DNA of 64,000 nucleotides from Croceicoccus hydrothermalis (GTDB taxonomy: Bacteria; Pseudomonadota; Alphaproteobacteria; Sphingomonadales; Sphingomonadaceae): positions 124,001-188,000 of the forward strand of contig NZ_JAIQCI010000002.1 of assembly GCF_022378335.1 (NCBI RefSeq), read 5' to 3'. A model generated the notes under the pieces. It did no database searches. It was not told where the DNA came from and was given only the letters and a program-made list of their open reading frames with translations. Below, piece by piece: positions 27,246 to 35,444 of this stretch. The first letter of the stretch is position 1. Each line of letters opens with the position of its first letter. The position numbers and the translations under genes are program-made.

Positions 27246-27584
27246 ATGTTCGCAATCGTGCGCACTGGCGGCAAGCAGTATCGCGTCGCCGAGGGAGACA
27301 AGATCGCTGTTGAGAAGCTGGCTGGCGAGGCCGGTGACACGATCACGCTGGGCGATGTTCTGCTGGCTGGCGAAGGTGCCGATCTTTCGGATGCCGGCAA
27401 GGTGACCGTTTCGGCGGAAATCATCGCGCAGGCGAAGTCGGAGAAGGTCGTCGTCTTCAAAAAGCGTCGCCGTCACAACTATCGCCGCAAGCAGGGCCAT
27501 CGTCAGCAGATGACGCTCCTGCGCATCACCTCGGTCGGGAGCGGCGCCAGCAAGGCCGCGAAAAAGACCGACGACGCGGCCTGA
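27246..27584 (+). CDS. rplU: 50S ribosomal protein L21
   Basis: A 112-residue large-subunit protein binding 23S rRNA. It has the family opening [14 protein letters not shown] and the RNA-binding basic block [17 protein letters not shown], with a short Ala/Lys tail. First gene of the usual L21-L27 pair, 40 bp before rpmA. Confidence 0.98.
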   Translation: MFAIVRTGGKQYRVAEGDKIAVEKLAGEAGDTITLGDVLLAGEGADLSDAGKVTVSAEIIAQAKSEKVVVFKKRRRHNYRRKQGHRQQMTLLRITSVGSGASKAAKKTDDAA

Positions 27585-27624
27585 GCCCGCGCCGCGAACC
27601 CGATAATTCGAAGGACAGTTCACC

Positions 27625-27894
27625 ATGGCACATAAAAAAGCAGGCGGCTCTTCGCGCAACGGTCGCGATTCGGCTGGCCGCCGCCTCGGCGTCAAGAAGT
27701 TCGGCGGCGAGAACGTCATCGGCGGCAACATCATCGTGCGCCAGCGCGGTACGAAGTTCTATCCCGGCACCAATGTCGGCATCGGCAAGGACCACACGCT
27801 GTTCGCGCTGGGCGAAGGCCGCGTGCGTTTCCACGACGGCAAGCTCGGCCGCAAATACGTATCCGTCGACGTGATGGCAGAAGCTGCCGAATAA
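27625..27894 (+). CDS. rpmA: 50S ribosomal protein L27
   Basis: An 89-residue large-subunit protein whose N-terminus reaches the peptidyl-transferase centre. [16 protein letters not shown] and the [10 protein letters not shown] signature are intact, with no N-terminal extension of the kind that needs cleavage in Firmicutes. An imperfect terminator-like hairpin lies 70 bp downstream. Confidence 0.98.
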   Translation: MAHKKAGGSSRNGRDSAGRRLGVKKFGGENVIGGNIIVRQRGTKFYPGTNVGIGKDHTLFALGEGRVRFHDGKLGRKYVSVDVMAEAAE

Positions 27895-27963
27895 CGACGG
27901 TCGTATATGGGCCGTCCCGACGGGGTGGCCCTTCCGGCGCATGACGCAGCCGGACGAAACAGT

Positions 27964-27996
27964 GGAGGGGGGCCACAGGCTCCGTCTCCCTTTTTT
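27964..27996 (+). terminator. Imperfect hairpin with T6 after rpmA
   Basis: GGAGGGGGGCC (27964-27974) can pair with GGCTCCGTCTCC (27978-27989), with mismatches, and six T follow (27991-27996). It is the only terminator-like element in the 205-bp gap after rpmA, about 100 bp before the next start. Confidence 0.4.
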
Positions 27997-28099
27997 CTTG
28001 GCTCTTCCCGAAAATCGCCTGGGGCAGCACTACCGCTGCCACTGCCACATGATTGCAATGCAGGGCGGCTATGCGTGCCCTGCATCCGGGAGAAGCGAA

Positions 28100-28459
28100 G
28101 TGTTTATCCGAAGCAAAACCCTGTTCCTGCGGCCCGCGTGGATCGAAGATGGCGCGCGTCTGCAGCATCTTAATGCGCCGTCGGCGTTCCACCCTCCGCA
28201 TGGGCCGAACCCATCGCATGATACACAGCGGCATGCATTTGTCGTGACGATGCCGCATGCGTGTGCGCGAATCATCGGCGCGGCGACGCTGCGCGCCAAT
28301 GGGAACGATTGGCAAAAGGCGGCATGGATTGCCCCGGCCTATCGCAATCTCGGCCTCGATGCGGAGATGGAGGCAGCGCTCGCCAGCCTCACGCAGGTGC
28401 TACCCACGCCGGACGGTGGGCAGCTGGCGATGCGAGCGCCGGAACTCATCGCGGCCTAG
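28100..28459 (+). CDS. Degenerate GNAT-fold-like protein
   Basis: A 119-residue protein. The start is GTG 28100, eight bases after GGGAG; the open frame upstream looks non-coding. Residues 1-12 (TLFLRPAW) and the RIIGAATLRANG strand resemble GNAT acetyltransferases of the kind that often follow rpmA in sphingomonads. WIAPAYRNLGLDAEMEAALASL also fits. However, the protein is short and the acetyl-CoA loop (Q/RxxGxG/A) is not recognisable, so catalysis is doubtful. It converges with, and overlaps by four bases, the metalloprotein gene. Confidence 0.55.
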   Translation: MFIRSKTLFLRPAWIEDGARLQHLNAPSAFHPPHGPNPSHDTQRHAFVVTMPHACARIIGAATLRANGNDWQKAAWIAPAYRNLGLDAEMEAALASLTQVLPTPDGGQLAMRAPELIAA

Positions 28460-29361
28460 GCTGCGGCGGTGTCGCCGGGCACGTGGGCGGCCGCAGTGCC
28501 GGCACCCGCGTCATAATGTGCGAGCAGATGGCTGTCGTCGAGGTTCCAGGGGTGAAAACCCGGCTTGAAATAGGATAGCCAGTCGGGGATCGCCTTGCGC
28601 AAGATGCCCGGCGAAATCAGCACATGGCGCAACACGCCGAGATGTGCGCGCGGACCGGTGATGCCGTCCTGACGCAGAAGTTCGATCGCCCCGCGATATC
28701 GCCGCGACAGGAAATTCTTCGTCACCAGCAACATCATCACCGATTTCAGCTTGTAGCGTTTCCACCGGCTCCAATCGCGGGTGGCATGGGCATAGGTATC
28801 GTAGGCGACGCCCTTGTGCTCGATCTCCTCGACCGCGTGCCAGCGCCACAGATCGGCGGCATCGCCCTCCACCCCGCGCAGATGGCGCGGATTGGCGAGC
28901 AATTGGTGCGCGAACATCGCCGTGAAATGTTCGAGCGCCATGGTCGCGGCCAGATTGAAGATCACGGGCCTCTGGCGCGCTTCGGCCAGCTCCTCGTCCA
29001 CCTGACGCTCGAGCTCGGCAATGTCGTAGCCTGCGTTGGTCACCGCCTTGTTGAAGGCCACATGCTCACGCGTGTGGTTGACCTCCTGCGTCACGAAATC
29101 GCGGATTTGCGCGGCGAGTTCGGCCGGGGCACCTTCACGATGCGCCTTTACCGATTCGATGAAATAGGCCTCCCCTTTGGGAAAGGTGATCGACAGCGAA
29201 TTGAACACCGCCGTCGCAAACGGGTCGCCGCCCGCCCACCAGCGTTGCGCCGGCTCACCGCGTTTGAACCGGCGGTTGCGAACCTGGATCGCGACGGGCG
29301 GGGTGAACCCGGCGGGAACCGCGGTCGCTGTCAAATCGGGCGTGATGTTGTTATGGGCCAT
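28456..29361 (-). CDS. Predicted metal-dependent hydrolase (PF10118), diiron-like
   Basis: A 301-residue cytosolic protein of the predicted metal-dependent hydrolase family. The helical body carries paired acidic/His motifs like those of diiron four-helix bundles: EVNHTREH (about residue 93), ALEHF and EEIEHKG (about 175). Hydrophobic substrates such as lipids are plausible, not shown. The start at 29361 was chosen because upstream codons run into the regulator region. The divergent TetR gene starts only 28 bp away, so TetR control of this gene is likely. Confidence 0.85.
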   Translation of the reverse strand: MAHNNITPDLTATAVPAGFTPPVAIQVRNRRFKRGEPAQRWWAGGDPFATAVFNSLSITFPKGEAYFIESVKAHREGAPAELAAQIRDFVTQEVNHTREHVAFNKAVTNAGYDIAELERQVDEELAEARQRPVIFNLAATMALEHFTAMFAHQLLANPRHLRGVEGDAADLWRWHAVEEIEHKGVAYDTYAHATRDWSRWKRYKLKSVMMLLVTKNFLSRRYRGAIELLRQDGITGPRAHLGVLRHVLISPGILRKAIPDWLSYFKPGFHPWNLDDSHLLAHYDAGAGTAAAHVPGDTAAA

Positions 29362-29367
29362 GACCGG

Positions 29368-29396
29368 AGAATGGGATGGACTTACATAAATGTCAA
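29368..29396 (-). promoter_or_regulatory. Candidate promoter of the metalloprotein gene, overlapping the tetR start
   Basis: On the minus strand, a perfect TTGACA (29396-29391), 17 bases, then CATTCT (29373-29368, 3 of 6). The -35 box lies on the TetR start codon (29390). ACAT and ATGT arms two bases apart in the same place could be part of an operator. A start point this close to the 29361 ATG would give a near-leaderless message. Confidence 0.35.
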
Positions 29397-29977
29397 TAAG
29401 GAAGCGCCTCAGCCCCGAGGACAGCCGCCGTGCCGCGCTGGATGCCGCGCGCGCGCTGCTGGTCGAGAGTGGCCCGCAGGCCGTCACGTTGAAGGCGGTC
29501 GCGGGGCGGATCGGGCGCACCCATTCCAACCTCCTCCACCATTTCGGAAGCGCGGCAGGGCTTCAAAAAGCGCTGGCCGGCTATCTCGCGAAGACGGTGT
29601 GCACGATCATCGCGGAGGCGGTTGCCGCGCGCCGGGCCGGGCACGGAAGCGCGCGCGAGGTGGTGGATCTCGTCTTCGATGCTTTCGGGCGCGAGGGGGC
29701 GGGCGCGCTGGCGAGCTGGATGCTGCTTTCGGGGAACGAGGATGCGCTCGACCCGGTGTTCGAGGCGATCCACACGTTGGTCGACGATATCGCACCGGGT
29801 GAGGATACGCGTCCCATCCGGGAGGCGACGATGATGCTCGTGCTGCTCGCGCTCGGCCAGGCGACGATGGGCGATGCACTGGCCGCCTCGCTCGCGCTTC
29901 CTGGTGATGCGGTGCGCGACATGGCGGAGCGGCAATTGCTCGCCATGCTTCCGGACGAGGCGATCGCAGGCGTTTAA
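29390..29977 (+). CDS. TetR family transcriptional regulator
   Basis: A 195-residue repressor-type protein. The helix-turn-helix is VTLKAVAGRIGRTHSNLLHHFGS (about residues 34-56), in the usual TetR N-terminal position. The remaining helical domain would bind a ligand. It is divergent from the PF10118 metalloprotein with a 28-bp gap and probably controls it and itself. It overlaps the 3' end of the convergent ygfZ gene by four bases. Confidence 0.9.
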   Translation: MSIRKRLSPEDSRRAALDAARALLVESGPQAVTLKAVAGRIGRTHSNLLHHFGSAAGLQKALAGYLAKTVCTIIAEAVAARRAGHGSAREVVDLVFDAFGREGAGALASWMLLSGNEDALDPVFEAIHTLVDDIAPGEDTRPIREATMMLVLLALGQATMGDALAASLALPGDAVRDMAERQLLAMLPDEAIAGV

Positions 29978-30762
29978 ACGGGGTCGGCATTGCCCGCGAC
30001 CAGCGCCTTCGCCATCCAGCGCGGCGCGACGTCCGCGTCGATGGCGTCGACCCGCCGGTGGTCGACCGCAAGGCCGAGGTCGTCATAGGCGATGCGCCGC
30101 CGCTTTTCGTCCGAAAGCTGTATCGGCACCACGGTCAGCCGCCGGTTCACCTTTTGCCGCCAGTTCATCCGCGCGGTGTTTTCCTGCCCGATATAGCAGC
30201 CCTTGTCGAAGCTGACCCCGTGCAGCTCGCCTGCATTGCATTCGAGCCAGAGCGTCTGATCATGGCCAAGCTCCGCCCGCCCTTCGGTCACGCCCAGCGA
30301 CAGGCGATGTTCGCGATAGGCCGCATCGGCGCATGCCGCATCGCCTTCGTCGACAGGTTCGAGCCAGCGTTGGCCCAGCGCGGACAGGCGCGGATCGTCG
30401 GCCCCGCCGTCGCCCGGATGCGCGTTCCAGTGGACGGTGACCTTCGGATCGACCGTGATGTCGATCTTGCGGCGCAGGCGATAGAGCGAGAGGCGCCGGA
30501 TCAGTTCCTCCGCATGCTCCGCCTCGCAATCGATCAGCATGTCCTCGCCCGAAAGCCATACGAAGAAATCGAACAGCACCTTGCCCTGCGGCGAGAGCAG
30601 CGCCGACCACACCGGCAGCGATTTCGTCACATCCGTGGTGATCAGCCCCTGAAGAAAACCGGCGGCGTCGTCGCCCGAAAGCCGGATGACGGCACGTTCG
30701 CACAGGCGGGTGGCCAACCCACGCGTCGGCGCGGGGGCGGGCGAGCGGGAATCGTGGGGCAT
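29974..30762 (-). CDS. ygfZ: Folate-binding YgfZ/IbaG-type iron-sulfur maintenance protein
   Basis: A 262-residue GcvT-like protein that uses tetrahydrofolate to keep radical-SAM iron-sulfur enzymes such as MiaB active. The family signature K-G-C-Y-I-G-Q-E is present, with the key Cys near residue 189 in DKGCYIGQENTARM. LSGDDAAGFLQGLITTDV opens the GcvT-like fold. MiaB itself is encoded in this window (61431-62771). Confidence 0.94.
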   Translation of the reverse strand: MPHDSRSPAPAPTRGLATRLCERAVIRLSGDDAAGFLQGLITTDVTKSLPVWSALLSPQGKVLFDFFVWLSGEDMLIDCEAEHAEELIRRLSLYRLRRKIDITVDPKVTVHWNAHPGDGGADDPRLSALGQRWLEPVDEGDAACADAAYREHRLSLGVTEGRAELGHDQTLWLECNAGELHGVSFDKGCYIGQENTARMNWRQKVNRRLTVVPIQLSDEKRRRIAYDDLGLAVDHRRVDAIDADVAPRWMAKALVAGNADPV

Positions 30763-30844
30763 TTCGCATCCTTCCTTGCGGTCTGTTGTCCGATAGGGCG
30801 CGGCAGCTATTGGCCAATGGGCCGGGGCCGTCTATCGCTATGGC

Positions 30845-32173
30845 ATGAACGATACGCATGACACGCCCGAATGGTCCCTTCGCGGGGGAACCGTCCACAC
30901 GCCTTCTGGTCCCGTCGAACGCGATGTCGGCATTCGGGACGGCAGAATCGTCGGAATCGGCCATTTCCCCGGCGTGCGTAGCGTCGATTGCACCGGGCTC
31001 GACATCCTGCCCGGCGTCATCGACAGCCAGGTGCATTTCCGCGAACCGGGGCTGGAGCATAAGGAAGACCTCGAAACCGGAAGCCGTGCCGCAGTCCTTG
31101 GCGGAATTACGGCGGTCTTCGAAATGCCCAATACCAATCCCAACACCGACACCGCGGAACGCATCGCGGACAAGCTGTCGCGCGCGCATCATCGCATGTG
31201 GTGCGACCATGCGTTCTATATCGGGGCGACGGCCGAAAACGCGGAGCATCTGGCCGAGTTGGAGCGGATGCGCGGCACGGCGGGGGTGAAGATCTTCATG
31301 GGCGCCTCCACCGGCAGCCTGCTGGTGTCCGACGACGACAATCTTGCCCGCGTGCTCAATTCCGGGGTGCGCCGTGTCGCCATTCATGCCGAGGACGAGG
31401 ACCGCATGAACGCCCGCAAGGGGGAGCGTGTGCCGAACGATCCGTCCTCCCACCCGGTGTGGCGCGACGATGAAAGCGCGATGATCGCCACCCGCCGCAT
31501 CCTTCGCATCGCGCGCGAGGCGAATCGCCCGATCCATATTCTCCACGTCACCACCCCGGCGGAGCTGGCCGAGATCAGCAAGCATCGCGACATCGCCAGC
31601 TGCGAGGTCACGCCGCAACACCTCACCCTCGCGGCAGAGGACGCCTATCCGCGGCTCGGCACCCATGCGCAGATGAACCCCCCGATCCGCAGCGCCGCGC
31701 ATCGCGACGGGCTGTGGCACTGGTTGCAGCAGGGCGTGCCGGACGTGCTGGGCTCCGACCATGCGCCGCACACAGCAGAGGAGAAGGCGAAACCCTATCC
31801 CGACGCGCCGTCGGGCATGCCGGGGGTGCAGACGCTGCTGCCGCTGATGCTGAATCATGTGGCGGAGGGGCGGATGACTCTCGCCCGGCTGATCGACATG
31901 ACGAGTGCGGGGGTGCAGCGGATCTTCGGCCTGGTCGGCAAGGGGCGCATCGCCGCCGGTTACGACGCCGATTTCACCGTGATCGACCGCAAGGGCTCCT
32001 TCACGATTACGGAGGAATGGCTGGCCTCGCGCTGCGGCTGGTCGCCGTTTTCGGGCATGGAGCTGAAAGGGCGCGTGGTCGGCACGATCATCCGCGGGCA
32101 CACCGCCATGTGGGACGGGCAACTGGGCAAGCGTGCGATGGGCGAACCCCTGCGTTTCGCAGGCGCGCTCTAG
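30845..32173 (+). CDS. Dihydroorotase-family amidohydrolase
   Basis: A 442-residue amidohydrolase of the type I dihydroorotase group, closing carbamoyl-aspartate to dihydroorotate in pyrimidine synthesis. Ligand positions: Asp60-x-Gln62-x-His64 in DSQVHFREPG, where Gln62 replaces the first metal His; Lys149, likely the carbamylated lysine, in GVKIFMGAS; His181; His234; and the catalytic Asp305 in GSDHAPH. Family placement is clear. The Gln change is, to my knowledge, seen in other alphaproteobacterial members, so this may be a true subtype or a different cyclic-amide hydrolase. A pyrB is not in the window. Confidence 0.85.
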   Translation: MNDTHDTPEWSLRGGTVHTPSGPVERDVGIRDGRIVGIGHFPGVRSVDCTGLDILPGVIDSQVHFREPGLEHKEDLETGSRAAVLGGITAVFEMPNTNPNTDTAERIADKLSRAHHRMWCDHAFYIGATAENAEHLAELERMRGTAGVKIFMGASTGSLLVSDDDNLARVLNSGVRRVAIHAEDEDRMNARKGERVPNDPSSHPVWRDDESAMIATRRILRIAREANRPIHILHVTTPAELAEISKHRDIASCEVTPQHLTLAAEDAYPRLGTHAQMNPPIRSAAHRDGLWHWLQQGVPDVLGSDHAPHTAEEKAKPYPDAPSGMPGVQTLLPLMLNHVAEGRMTLARLIDMTSAGVQRIFGLVGKGRIAAGYDADFTVIDRKGSFTITEEWLASRCGWSPFSGMELKGRVVGTIIRGHTAMWDGQLGKRAMGEPLRFAGAL

Positions 32174-32204
32174 GCGGCGGCGTCCGGCCTTAGGCCTCGC
32201 GGCT

Positions 32205-33128
32205 TCAAACCGGCAGCTTCCTCTGACGGGCGGCGCGGCGCGTCGCATTGCCGCGCTTCACGATGTCGGTGCAAAACAGCGCGATCGCCGTCCAGATGAA
32301 GACGAAGCAGACGAGCTGCGCGATCAGAAGCGGCTGATCGAACACGAACATGGCGAGCAGGAACACGATCGTCGGCGCGAGAAACTGCACGAAGCCGAGC
32401 GCGGAATAGCTCATCCGGCGCGCAGCGGTCGCGAACATCAGCAAGGGAAAGGTGGTCATCGCGCCCGCGCCCACCAGAAGCAGCGAGATCGACAGCGAAT
32501 CGCCGAATTGCGCCGTCCCCGCCGGGGCAAGGGCAACCGCGACCGCCGCCGGAATGGCAAGCAGAAGCACCTCCACCGTCAGTCCCGGCAACGGCGCGAT
32601 GGCGACCGTCTTGCGGATGAGGCCATAGGTCGAAAAGGAAAAGGCGAGCACGAGGCTGATCCACAAGGTCGCCTCTGCCTCCCATGCGAGAATGGCGATG
32701 CCGATCGCCGCCAGCGCTACGGCCAGCCATTGCAGCCGGCTCAACCGTTCCTTCAGCACGACCGTACCCAGCAGCACGTTCACAAGCGGATTGATGTAAT
32801 AGCCAAGGCTCGCCGCATAGAATGCACCGCTTTGCACCGCGTAGATATAAACGAGCCAGTTCGCACTTACGAGCGCAGAGCTGCCGACCATCGCGATCAG
32901 CACGCGGCGATTGCGAAAGGCCGCCCAGATCGCAGACCACTGCTTTGCGATGCTCAGCAAAATCGCACACAGCGGAACCGTCCACAGGATGCGCCAGCCG
33001 ACCAGCGCCCACGGGTTCACCGCATTGAGCAGGACGAGATAGAGGGGAAAGAACCCCCACATTCCATAGGCGCCGATGGCATAGGGCAGCCCGCTGCGAA
33101 CGGGCGGCGCGGGGGCGTTGCCGGTCAT
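32205..33128 (-). CDS. rarD: EamA family transporter RarD
   Basis: A 307-residue, ten-helix permease of the DMT superfamily, RarD type (two five-helix repeats). Landmarks are AYGMWGFFPLYLVLLNAVNP at the start, SANWLVYIYAV in the first repeat, and ALGFVQFLAPTIVFLLA in the second. Substrate unknown; named for similarity to a chloramphenicol-sensitivity protein. It converges with the dihydroorotase gene, 31 bp between stops. Confidence 0.92.
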   Translation of the reverse strand: MTGNAPAPPVRSGLPYAIGAYGMWGFFPLYLVLLNAVNPWALVGWRILWTVPLCAILLSIAKQWSAIWAAFRNRRVLIAMVGSSALVSANWLVYIYAVQSGAFYAASLGYYINPLVNVLLGTVVLKERLSRLQWLAVALAAIGIAILAWEAEATLWISLVLAFSFSTYGLIRKTVAIAPLPGLTVEVLLLAIPAAVAVALAPAGTAQFGDSLSISLLLVGAGAMTTFPLLMFATAARRMSYSALGFVQFLAPTIVFLLAMFVFDQPLLIAQLVCFVFIWTAIALFCTDIVKRGNATRRAARQRKLPV

Positions 33129-33230
33129 CGTGCAGTCATCTTCGACATGGCAGGCCTGTGGTGTGAAACGCGCGTCATGGCGCGGCGCTTAGGCACCGGT
33201 TTCGCGATAGGCAAAGGCGAAACGATAAAA

Positions 33231-33290
33231 ATTCATGAATCTTCATCCCCGTTCGTTTGTCGTTCATAAAAGTTCAGATATTTATGAACG
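33231..33290. promoter_or_regulatory. Cluster of TTCAT/ATGAA motifs with a 10-bp inverted repeat
   Basis: CGTTCATAAA (33261-33270) and TTTATGAACG (33281-33290) are perfect inverted repeats spaced by ten bases. ATTCATGAAT (33231-33240) is a perfect palindrome just upstream. The stretch is strikingly AT-rich for this genome and lies 75 bp before the glycine-zipper gene, 100 bp before rarD. No T run follows, so an operator is more likely than a terminator. The cognate regulator is unknown. Confidence 0.5.
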
Positions 33291-33365
33291 TGCCAAATGA
33301 GCAGTCGGAACCGGCAAGGCTATCCCGTCACTTGCCCGGAAGTCCGGAAAAGAATGGAGAATCGC

Positions 33366-33857
33366 ATGACCCGCATCGCAATGTTCCGCAATGTCGCCCT
33401 CGCCGCCGCCATCCCGGCCGTCGCACTGTCCGCGCCCGCGGCACAGGCCGCGACCTTCCCCACGCATGCGAGTGCCGAGGTCGTGAGCCAGTACGCATTG
33501 CCTGTTACCGCCGACGAAGCCGTGCAGCACCGCCGGGACCGCCGCGATCGCTGGAACAATGGGCGTTTCGGGCGTTACGACGACCGCCGCTATGACGATC
33601 GCCGCTATGACGACCGCTATCGCAGCTATGGCGAGCCGGTCCGCCGCGATACCCGCGTGTGGCGCGGTGACGATGGCCGCGTGTACTGCCGCAAGGAAAA
33701 TGGCACGACCGGCCTGCTCATCGGCGGTGCGGTCGGCGGGTTGATCGGTAACGAGATCGCAGGGCGCGGCGACCGCACGCTTGGCGCGATCCTGGGTGCG
33801 GCGGGCGGTGCGCTGCTCGGCCGCGAGATCGACCGCAGCAATTCGCGCTGCCGCTGA
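33366..33857 (+). CDS. Glycine-zipper surface protein (17-kDa-antigen-like)
   Basis: A 163-residue exported protein. Signal peptide about residues 1-28 (APAAQA end). The middle is charged, with a tandem YDDRR repeat at residues 71-85. It ends in a glycine-zipper pair: GLLIGGAVGGLIGNEIAG and LGAILGAAGGALLGREID. This is the Rickettsia 17-kDa surface antigen/glycine-zipper 2TM type, which sits in the outer membrane or envelope. The start at 33366 follows GGAGA. A strong terminator follows 40 bp after the stop. Confidence 0.85.
   Translation: MTRIAMFRNVALAAAIPAVALSAPAAQAATFPTHASAEVVSQYALPVTADEAVQHRRDRRDRWNNGRFGRYDDRRYDDRRYDDRYRSYGEPVRRDTRVWRGDDGRVYCRKENGTTGLLIGGAVGGLIGNEIAGRGDRTLGAILGAAGGALLGREIDRSNSRCR
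33576..33617 (+). repeat. Tandem 15-bp coding repeat (Tyr-Asp-Asp-Arg-Arg)
   Basis: Two 15-base units beginning TACGACGACCGCCGC and TATGACGATCGCCGC, then a partial third unit. They encode YDDRR-YDDRR-YDDR in the glycine-zipper protein. Copy number may vary between strains by slippage. Confidence 0.7.
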
Positions 33858-33897
33858 TTACGATATCATCGTTTCGGCCCGTGGGGTCGGATGAGGA

Positions 33898-33934
33898 GAC
33901 GCCGCGCCTTCCCCTTCGGGGCGCGGCGTCTTTT
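33898..33934 (+). terminator. Rho-independent terminator after the glycine-zipper gene
   Basis: GACGCCGCGCC (33898-33908) pairs perfectly with GGCGCGGCGTC (33920-33930), followed by TTTT. It separates this gene from the convergent astD. Confidence 0.8.
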
Positions 33935-33945
33935 CGCATGCGGGT

Positions 33946-35349
33946 TCAGTCTTTCAGCCCGACGGGAATGGCGGCCTCGGGCGTGTCGGCCTCGGTGCTG
34001 GTGACGGGGTAGGAACAGTAATCCGCCGCGTAATAGGCGCCGGGCCGGTGATTGCCCGAAAGCCCGGTGCCACCGAACGGCGCGGCGGAGGAAGCGCCGT
34101 TCGTCGGCTTGTTCCAGTTCACGATACCCGCGCGCGACAATTGCCAGAACCGTTCGTAATCCGCCCGGCTTCCCCCGACCAGCGATGCCGAAAGCCCGTA
34201 GGCGGTGTCGTTCGCCGCATCGATCGCCGCGTCCAGATCGGCGACGCGAATGATCTGTAGCAGCGGGCCGAACAATTCATCGTCGGGCCGGTCGGCCACG
34301 TCGGTCACGTCGAGAATGGCCGGGGTCAGCATCGGCTTGCCCTCTGCCACGCGGCGGAGCGGACGCACGACGCGCGCGCCCTTCGCCACCAGCGCATCAT
34401 GGGCGGCGAGCAAACCATCGGCGGCTTGGTTGTCGATCACCGGCCCCATGAACGGCTGCGGCTCGTCGAACGGGGCCCCCACGATGATGCGGTCCACCAT
34501 CGGCAGCAGCCGCTCCATCAATGCATCGTGCAGGTCATCCCGCACGATCAGCCGCCGCGCCGCGGTGCACCGCTGTCCCGCCGTGGTATAGGCCGATTGC
34601 ACGATGATCGTCGCCGCCGCGTCGAGATCGTCGGTATCCCACACGATCAACGGGTTGTTGCCCCCCATTTCGAGCGCGGTGATGATGCCGGGGCGGTCGG
34701 CCAGCGCCTTGTTGATGGCAATGCCGGTGGTGGACGATCCGGTGAACAGCACGCCGTCGATGCGGGCATCGCCGGTGAGCGCGCGGCCTTCCTCCGCCCC
34801 GCCGGGCAGAAATTGCACGACATCGGCGGGAACGCCGGCACGGTGGTAATATTCGACGAGCCGCCGACCCACCGCCGGGGTTTTCTCCGACGGTTTGAAG
34901 ACCACGACATTCCCGGCGATCAACGCGGGTACGATATGGCCATTGGGCAGATGCGCCGGAAAATTATAGGGGCCGAGCACCGCCATCACGCCATGCGGTT
35001 TGTGCCGCAGCGCGCCCGTCGCCGCCCCGTCCAGCGCGCGCGTACCGGTGCGTTCCTCGTGCGCCTTGACCGAAATCTCGACCTTGGCGACGACCGCCGA
35101 CACCTCTGTCTTCGCTTCCCAGAACGGCTTTCCCGTCTCGCGCGCGATGAGCCTTGCGAAATCCTCCGCATCGTCGCGCACCTCGTTGGCAAAGCGGCGC
35201 AGGATCGCGATTCGCGCATCGGTGCCCTGCGCCGCCCATTCGGGAAAGGCATTGCGCGCCCGGGTCAGCACCGCATCGACATCGCCGATGGCAATGCGGG
35301 CGATTTCGTCGTCGGTGGCGGGTTCGGTCGAAACGATGGGGGCGGTCAC
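33946..35349 (-). CDS. astD: N-succinylglutamate 5-semialdehyde dehydrogenase
   Basis: About 467 residues; an NAD-dependent aldehyde dehydrogenase for the last oxidation of the arginine succinyltransferase (AST) pathway. Catalytic Glu is in ALEMGGNN (about 227) and Cys in GQRCTAARR (about 261). AstD-specific GPYNFPAHLPNGHIVPALIA and GLSGNHRPGAYYAADYCSYP are present. A GTG at 35349 stands six bases after AGAGGA; the ATG at 35391 has no ribosome site, so I prefer GTG. No astA, astB, astC or astE is adjacent, so the gene is detached from its pathway here. Confidence 0.92.
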   Translation of the reverse strand: MTAPIVSTEPATDDEIARIAIGDVDAVLTRARNAFPEWAAQGTDARIAILRRFANEVRDDAEDFARLIARETGKPFWEAKTEVSAVVAKVEISVKAHEERTGTRALDGAATGALRHKPHGVMAVLGPYNFPAHLPNGHIVPALIAGNVVVFKPSEKTPAVGRRLVEYYHRAGVPADVVQFLPGGAEEGRALTGDARIDGVLFTGSSTTGIAINKALADRPGIITALEMGGNNPLIVWDTDDLDAAATIIVQSAYTTAGQRCTAARRLIVRDDLHDALMERLLPMVDRIIVGAPFDEPQPFMGPVIDNQAADGLLAAHDALVAKGARVVRPLRRVAEGKPMLTPAILDVTDVADRPDDELFGPLLQIIRVADLDAAIDAANDTAYGLSASLVGGSRADYERFWQLSRAGIVNWNKPTNGASSAAPFGGTGLSGNHRPGAYYAADYCSYPVTSTEADTPEAAIPVGLKD

Positions 35350-35444
35350 GTGCAATCCTCTTTTGTCGCGGGGCCCGTCGGTCACGGGCATGAACTGGTT
35401 TCAGGTGCATCCATATGGGCACGGCGCGCTGAATTGCACGCCTA

